Positions 6,282 to 9,956 of a stretch of 9,956 bases of DNA are shown here, in pieces. Location: positions 1 through 9,956 of the forward strand of contig JAIENF010000498.1 of assembly GCA_019751575.1 (NCBI GenBank), read 5' to 3'. Position 1 is the first letter of the stretch, and every line of letters starts with the position of its first letter. Source of the stretch: Burkholderiales bacterium (lineage in GTDB: Bacteria > Pseudomonadota > Gammaproteobacteria > Burkholderiales > CAIKXV01). Under the pieces are notes generated by a model. It saw nothing but the letters and a program-made list of their open reading frames with translations, made no database searches and was not told where the DNA came from. Made by a program: the position numbers and the translations under genes.

Positions 6282-7535
6282 ATGTTCACGGCCTTGCCGC
6301 TGGGTCGGATCAGGGTAAGTGCGCTCGCTCTGCTGAGCCTTGCGGCCGGGCTCGTCGCACCGATCAGGGTGCGACTCGTCGGCGAGCTCTATGCGAGCGA
6401 ACTGTTGCTGCCGGTGGCGGGGTTGGTCGCCTTGACTTCACCGAATGCCCGGGGTCTCTTCAAGCAGAAATGGTTCTGGCTCGTTCTGATTTCGATCCTT
6501 GTCACGCTGGCCGGCTATATCCTGACCGACTACATTCGAGGATCGTCATCGGCGCAGTACATGAGGGGATGGGCGCGGCCGATCGTGCTGGCAAGCAATT
6601 TCATCAGCCTCGCGTTGATCGCTTACGCCGATCGACGAAACCTGTGGTGGTTCGCGGCCGGCGTAGGGGCGGGCGGGGTGCTTTATGCGCGTCTTGTCAT
6701 GAACACGCCGATCAGTCTCTGGAAGCATGGTGGTTACGCCGAGTATTTCACCGTCGGATTCGCGGCATTCAGCTATTTCCTGCCTGCCCGCGTCTCCAGC
6801 CTCGGGTTCGTGGTTCTTGCAGCGCTTTCGGTTCACTGGGATTTTCGAAGCCATGCGGGTTTCTGTCTCGTGATTGCCGCGGTGATGTGGATGCGCGGTG
6901 GTACGTCGATAAAGCCGATAGCGCTGTGGAAGGTTGGTATTGCCCTGGCGCTGGCACTGCTGGCAGCATGGCTGGCAATCCAGTCCCAACAGACCGACTG
7001 GCACCGAGAGCGGCAAGCGGGTTCGAACCTTGGCCGCAGCTTCGGTATCCAGTTCGGCATTCAGGCTGGCCTCAACTCTCCCATCATCGGCTACGGCTCA
7101 TGGAGTTCCAGCCCGGAACTTCAACGGGCAATGCAACAGGTCCGTGAACGCGACCCTCGTATGGCAGGGGATTGGCTCGATGATTATGGCGGGTCCACCG
7201 CATCCATCCATTCCCAGATCCTGCAGGCTTGGGTGGAGGGCGGAATCATTGCTACAGCATTCTTTTTGATGCTGCTTTTCGTCATGTTGCGGTTTGGACG
7301 CGAATTGTTTGCCTTGCGTCCGCTTGACGCGCTGACACCGATTTTCGTGTTCTATTTCACCGCCACGGCTTGGCACCTGTTCATGAGTCCCTTCGCGATC
7401 GGCGCGCGTACGTACGATGCGATGGTTGCTGCAATCGTCCTGGTGCTGGTACTCGAAAGGCAGATGCGTCGGACGGGGGGGCAGCCGCTTGTTTCAAGAC
7501 GGGGCACCGTCCGGAGGCGGACGATACGGAGGTAG
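6282..7535 (+). CDS. Wzy-type polysaccharide polymerase / O-antigen ligase family membrane protein
   Basis: The product (417 residues from this start) is an inner-membrane protein with about 10-11 predicted spans and one large periplasmic loop (about 235-315). The loop and following span fit the Wzy_C/WaaL family: SPIIGYGSWSS (266-276), then SIHSQILQAWVEGG (308-321) with the typical His310, Gln312 and Glu319-Gly320 spacing. In a Wzx-dependent locus the likely role is polymerising flipped repeat units; a ligase role cannot be excluded because the families share this fold. The ATG at 6282 was chosen for AAGG 11 bases upstream; in-frame ATG 6255 and TTG 6219 are alternatives with weaker sites. 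The C-terminus is an Arg-rich cytosolic tail (about 393-417) containing a G7 tract at 7475-7481. It sits 82 bp after wzx and is probably co-transcribed. Confidence 0.82.
   Translation: MFTALPLGRIRVSALALLSLAAGLVAPIRVRLVGELYASELLLPVAGLVALTSPNARGLFKQKWFWLVLISILVTLAGYILTDYIRGSSSAQYMRGWARPIVLASNFISLALIAYADRRNLWWFAAGVGAGGVLYARLVMNTPISLWKHGGYAEYFTVGFAAFSYFLPARVSSLGFVVLAALSVHWDFRSHAGFCLVIAAVMWMRGGTSIKPIALWKVGIALALALLAAWLAIQSQQTDWHRERQAGSNLGRSFGIQFGIQAGLNSPIIGYGSWSSSPELQRAMQQVRERDPRMAGDWLDDYGGSTASIHSQILQAWVEGGIIATAFFLMLLFVMLRFGRELFALRPLDALTPIFVFYFTATAWHLFMSPFAIGARTYDAMVAAIVLVLVLERQMRRTGGQPLVSRRGTVRRRTIRR
7475..7481 (+). repeat. G7 homopolymer tract near the 3' end of the wzy-like gene
   Basis: Seven Gs encode Thr-Gly-Gly (398-400). 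A one-base slip here would change only the last 17 or so residues of the basic tail, so the effect would be smaller than for the G8 tract in wzx. Confidence 0.85.
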
Positions 7536-7779
7536 AATAAGTTTTCGTCTGGCATACGGGTAGATAACGCTCCCGGGTAGCAGTACGTTCCGATATTCTT
7601 TCTCACGAAAAGCTGCCTTTCCGATCATGGCTGCTGAATCATTCACTATTGCGTTCGACATTTGTTGCGAAGATGTGTGTTTGTGTGGCGCAAACTCCGG
7701 TCGCCCTTACTGCACGCACCGTGACTGCTCTCAGATTGACTTGAGGCCGAGCGTCGAACGCCTGCCTTTCGCGTAAGGT

Positions 7780-8523
7780 ATGGAAAGCCGTAATGTGGTT
7801 GTCCTCCTTACTGCAGCGATCAACGTGCGCGGCGTCGCCAATACCGCGACGCCAGACCCGGCGGTGCGCATCCGTGAGTATCAGGAAGCACTGGCCCTCT
7901 GGGCGGGCAATCCCGCGGTCAAGCGCGTGGTGTTCTGCGAGAACACGGGGGCAGATCTGGATCCGTTCAGGGCCGCATGGAAAGCCCTTTCCAGGGGCGT
8001 CGACAAGGAAGTCGAGTTCCTGAGCTTCGTCGCTTCTGGCATAGATCCTGCGAAGGCGAAGGGCCTGGGGGAAATGGCGATCATCGCTCATGCGGTCGAG
8101 CATTCGGCGTTCATTCGGGCGTCGAGCCATATGATCAAGGTGACCGGACGCTACAAGGTCAACAATCCGGAGGTATTGATAGATCAGGTATCGATCGATT
8201 CCGCCGCGGATATCGTATGCGGATTTCGGCACAAACTCTCGCTGGCCGATTCCCGCGTCTTTGCCGTACGGCCCCGGTTCGTGTCGGAATTCCTTCTTCC
8301 GATGACCGACCTGATCGATGACAGAGAGATCTGGTTCGAGCACGCTTTTGCTAGGGCAATCCATGCAGCCCTTGCTCAGGGCTGGCGGTGGGATCTTCCA
8401 GCCGATTGGATCGACCTTGAGGGGGTCGCGGGAACCCTGGGCACCCGTATGCGCCAGCCACTGTTGCGCCGATACCTGAGTCGATTCATGCACCGGCTTC
8501 GGCAGATCGGCTATGAGCGTTAG
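7780..8523 (+). CDS. Unrecognised cytosolic protein, possible glycosyltransferase-like enzyme
   Basis: The 247-residue product has no signal peptide or membrane span. It opens with a hydrophobic strand, NVVVLLTAAIN (5-15), then VRIREYQEALALW (29-41), KRVVFCENTG (48-57), KGLGEMAIIAHAVEHS (94-109) and MIKVTGRYKVNN (118-129). A strand-helix-strand pattern with an Asn/Glu-rich turn and a K-x-TGR motif is reminiscent of poorly described polysaccharide-locus proteins with a GT-A-like core, and the position beside wzx/wzy fits sugar transfer. A DLD at 59-61 is visible, but a metal-binding role is unproven. The start is ATG 7780, preceded directly by an in-frame TAA, so nothing longer is possible. 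GTG 7795 has a better ribosome site (GGAAAG, 7-base spacing) and would start at MVVLLTAAIN. The secreted-protein gene overlaps its end by 11 bp. The gene is confident; the function is not. Confidence 0.75.
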   Translation: MESRNVVVLLTAAINVRGVANTATPDPAVRIREYQEALALWAGNPAVKRVVFCENTGADLDPFRAAWKALSRGVDKEVEFLSFVASGIDPAKAKGLGEMAIIAHAVEHSAFIRASSHMIKVTGRYKVNNPEVLIDQVSIDSAADIVCGFRHKLSLADSRVFAVRPRFVSEFLLPMTDLIDDREIWFEHAFARAIHAALAQGWRWDLPADWIDLEGVAGTLGTRMRQPLLRRYLSRFMHRLRQIGYER

Positions 8524-9956
8524 GTGCCATCGGCGTTTCGAGATATTCAAGATTGTGGCGTTTACCGCAATGCTCCTCGTCTGCTCGACAGGGGAGCTGC
8601 GAGCCCAAGGAATTCCCGTCGTTCAGGCACCCGACGGCTCGATCACGATCGAAGCCGGGGCCTTCTCTCGCCATGGCTTGACCGATCCGGCAAACGCAGC
8701 CCGGATACAGAAATCCGGTTCCCTCAACGGCGGCGGCGGTCCTCTGGTCAATGGGTGGGTCGAGTATGCATTCACGGTCATTGTGCCTGGCTGGCATACC
8801 CTGGCAGTCGCAGGAGATGGAGCCGGGATCGACTTCACGATTGAACCGGCGTCGGCGAACGGCGGGGACAGCTATCGCTTCCACGGTACGCTGGGCACGC
8901 CGGTGCCCGGAGAACAGCGGGTCGGCAACATATGGCTGCAACGGGGGGCCTATCGGCTTCGGGCAGAACGGCATTTCTGGACCGGATTCCCCCATCTGTC
9001 GCGCTTCGTCATCCAGCGATCTTCAGCTGCCCCCCAGCAAACGATGCACATGGAACTTTCCCCGGGGGCTCGCGTTTTCCGTGCGGGCGAATGTTTGGAG
9101 CTTTCGGTTCACTACGGACCGCGCGCGGCGGATACGACGATGGAACTCGTGGTCCGTTCGGCCTGGGGGAAAGCGGTACAGCAGCGTTTGCCCCTTCGAC
9201 TCCCGGCGTCCGATGTTCCGACCCGGGTCCGTACCAGGGTTCCTTGCGAACGTGCCGGGGCGCACTATCTGACGCTGGCTCTGGCCCAGGGCGGTGAACT
9301 GCCCTGGAACGAAATGGTCCATGTCCGGTACGATGTAGTTTCGGCCCGGCGCGGCTATGCAGACCTGTTCGCGGGCAGGCGCACGCTGGTTGCAACCGTG
9401 GATGCCGTCAGGCAGCCGCCGGACTTCTTCGGTGGGGGTGCGCCAAGGCTGGTGTCCTCACCGGCGGGCGAGTACCGCGAGAGCGGGTCGACTGGCTGGG
9501 TGGCCTTTCAGCGCTTGCCTGAAGCGTTGCGAAACGTGGCGCCGGAGCCCAGCTGGTTTGCCTACAGGATCGAAGGGCTCGTGCCGCAGACGCCCCATCT
9601 CGTCGAGATCGAGTATCCCGACGATGCGGAGCGTACGTTCGGCGTCGCGATGCGTGAATCCGAGCCGCTGAACTACCCGATTGCCGTTGCGGTCGATACG
9701 GGTGGCGATTTCCCGTTGTCGATGAGGCTCAACGATCGTCAGTTCATCTATTGGCCGAGGACCTCCAATCCCCGGTTGCTGGTGGTCAACGCCTACGACG
9801 ACCGCCGGGCCGCGCTGGCCCGTGCGCGAGTCTATCGGATCGATGCCGAGCCGGCGCCCAGGCCACCGCTGCCTTCCGGCACTCGGGCGTTCGTGCACTG
9901 GTATGAAGAGGGCTTCAGTTTCGCCAGTCTGTTCGGACCGCCGGACATGACGCCGG
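8513..9956 (+). CDS. Secreted multidomain protein with carbohydrate-binding-like domains, 3' end cut off by the window
   Basis: The frame is open from 8513 to the window end, giving 481 codons without a stop. Residues 1-31 form a signal peptide: basic MSVRCHRRFEIFK, hydrophobic IVAFTAMLLVC, and a likely cut after ELRA. The lipobox is not met because V precedes C24. Residues about 35-150 resemble a CBM6/35-like beta-sandwich: an ITIEAG opening, NGWVEYAFTVIVPGWHTLAV, and VGNIWLQRGAYRLRAER. About 185-290 looks like an Ig-like beta domain (FRAGECLELSVHYG, then VPCERAGAHYLTLAL). About 300-455 is a further beta-rich stretch. At the end, FVHWYEEGFSF (460-470) may open a TIM-barrel catalytic part as in some glycan-processing enzymes, but this is a guess. 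The ATG overlaps the previous gene by 11 bp and has only a weak ribosome site, which suggests coupled translation. A role in binding or trimming the exported polymer is inferred. Confidence 0.8.
   Translation, partial: MSVRCHRRFEIFKIVAFTAMLLVCSTGELRAQGIPVVQAPDGSITIEAGAFSRHGLTDPANAARIQKSGSLNGGGGPLVNGWVEYAFTVIVPGWHTLAVAGDGAGIDFTIEPASANGGDSYRFHGTLGTPVPGEQRVGNIWLQRGAYRLRAERHFWTGFPHLSRFVIQRSSAAPQQTMHMELSPGARVFRAGECLELSVHYGPRAADTTMELVVRSAWGKAVQQRLPLRLPASDVPTRVRTRVPCERAGAHYLTLALAQGGELPWNEMVHVRYDVVSARRGYADLFAGRRTLVATVDAVRQPPDFFGGGAPRLVSSPAGEYRESGSTGWVAFQRLPEALRNVAPEPSWFAYRIEGLVPQTPHLVEIEYPDDAERTFGVAMRESEPLNYPIAVAVDTGGDFPLSMRLNDRQFIYWPRTSNPRLLVVNAYDDRRAALARARVYRIDAEPAPRPPLPSGTRAFVHWYEEGFSFASLFGPPDMTP

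Noticed and set aside
7370..7386. TGGCAC resembling the -24 box of a sigma-54 promoter
   Set aside because: It lies inside the wzy-like coding sequence and there is no TTGC at the required spacing.
7557..7580. Direct repeat CGGGTAG, two copies with starts 17 bp apart
   Set aside because: There are only two 7-bp copies with no further symmetry or neighbouring promoter signal, so it is too short to call a site.
7574..7583. GGTAGC core reminiscent of an ops/JUMPstart (RfaH) element
   Set aside because: Only the GGTAGC core matches. The flanking bases of the ops consensus and the second JUMPstart half are missing.
7639..8550. Long minus-strand open frame of 303 codons covering the 7780-8523 gene
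   Set aside because: It is antisense to a better-supported gene, has an Arg/His/Pro/Asp-rich composition typical of shadow frames in high-GC DNA, and shows no recognisable motif.

Overview
The window is a high-GC proteobacterial exopolysaccharide/capsule biosynthesis locus. The organism cannot be placed more precisely from this sequence. The first two genes, a CpsD/EpsG-type ATPase of the bacterial tyrosine kinase (BY-kinase) family and an ExeA-like AAA ATPase, are the pair usually seen in exosortase (XrtA/PEP-CTERM)-linked EPS loci of Beta- and Gammaproteobacteria. No exosortase or PEP-CTERM protein lies inside the window, so that assignment is inferred from the pair alone.

Layout. (1) 8-1951, plus strand: tyrosine kinase-like ATPase, then the ExeA-like ATPase, 21 bp apart. 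(2) 1997-4483, minus strand: a tightly coupled rfbB-rfbA-rfbC operon (4-bp overlap, then a 1-bp gap) that makes nucleotide-activated 6-deoxyhexose precursors. It lies tail to tail with the ATPase gene, and no rfbD is present. (3) 4484-4849: a 366-bp divergent intergenic region with short palindromes and no convincing gene. (4) 4850-9956, plus strand: a Wzx-type flippase, a Wzy/O-antigen-ligase-type membrane protein, an unrecognised protein that resembles a sugar-transfer enzyme, and the first 481 codons of a large secreted protein with carbohydrate-binding-like beta-sandwich domains that runs off the end.

Working model (inference): RfbB/A/C supply dTDP-4-keto-6-deoxy sugar, and rhamnose if RmlD is encoded elsewhere. 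Glycosyltransferases, possibly including the 7780 product, build a lipid-linked repeat unit. Wzx flips it, Wzy polymerises it, the kinase-like ATPase with an upstream chain-length partner controls export, and the secreted protein binds or trims the polymer outside the cytoplasm. The points most worth a second look are the G8 tract in wzx, where loss of one G gives an immediate stop codon, the atypical BY-kinase, the missing rfbD, and the two unrecognised genes at the right end.
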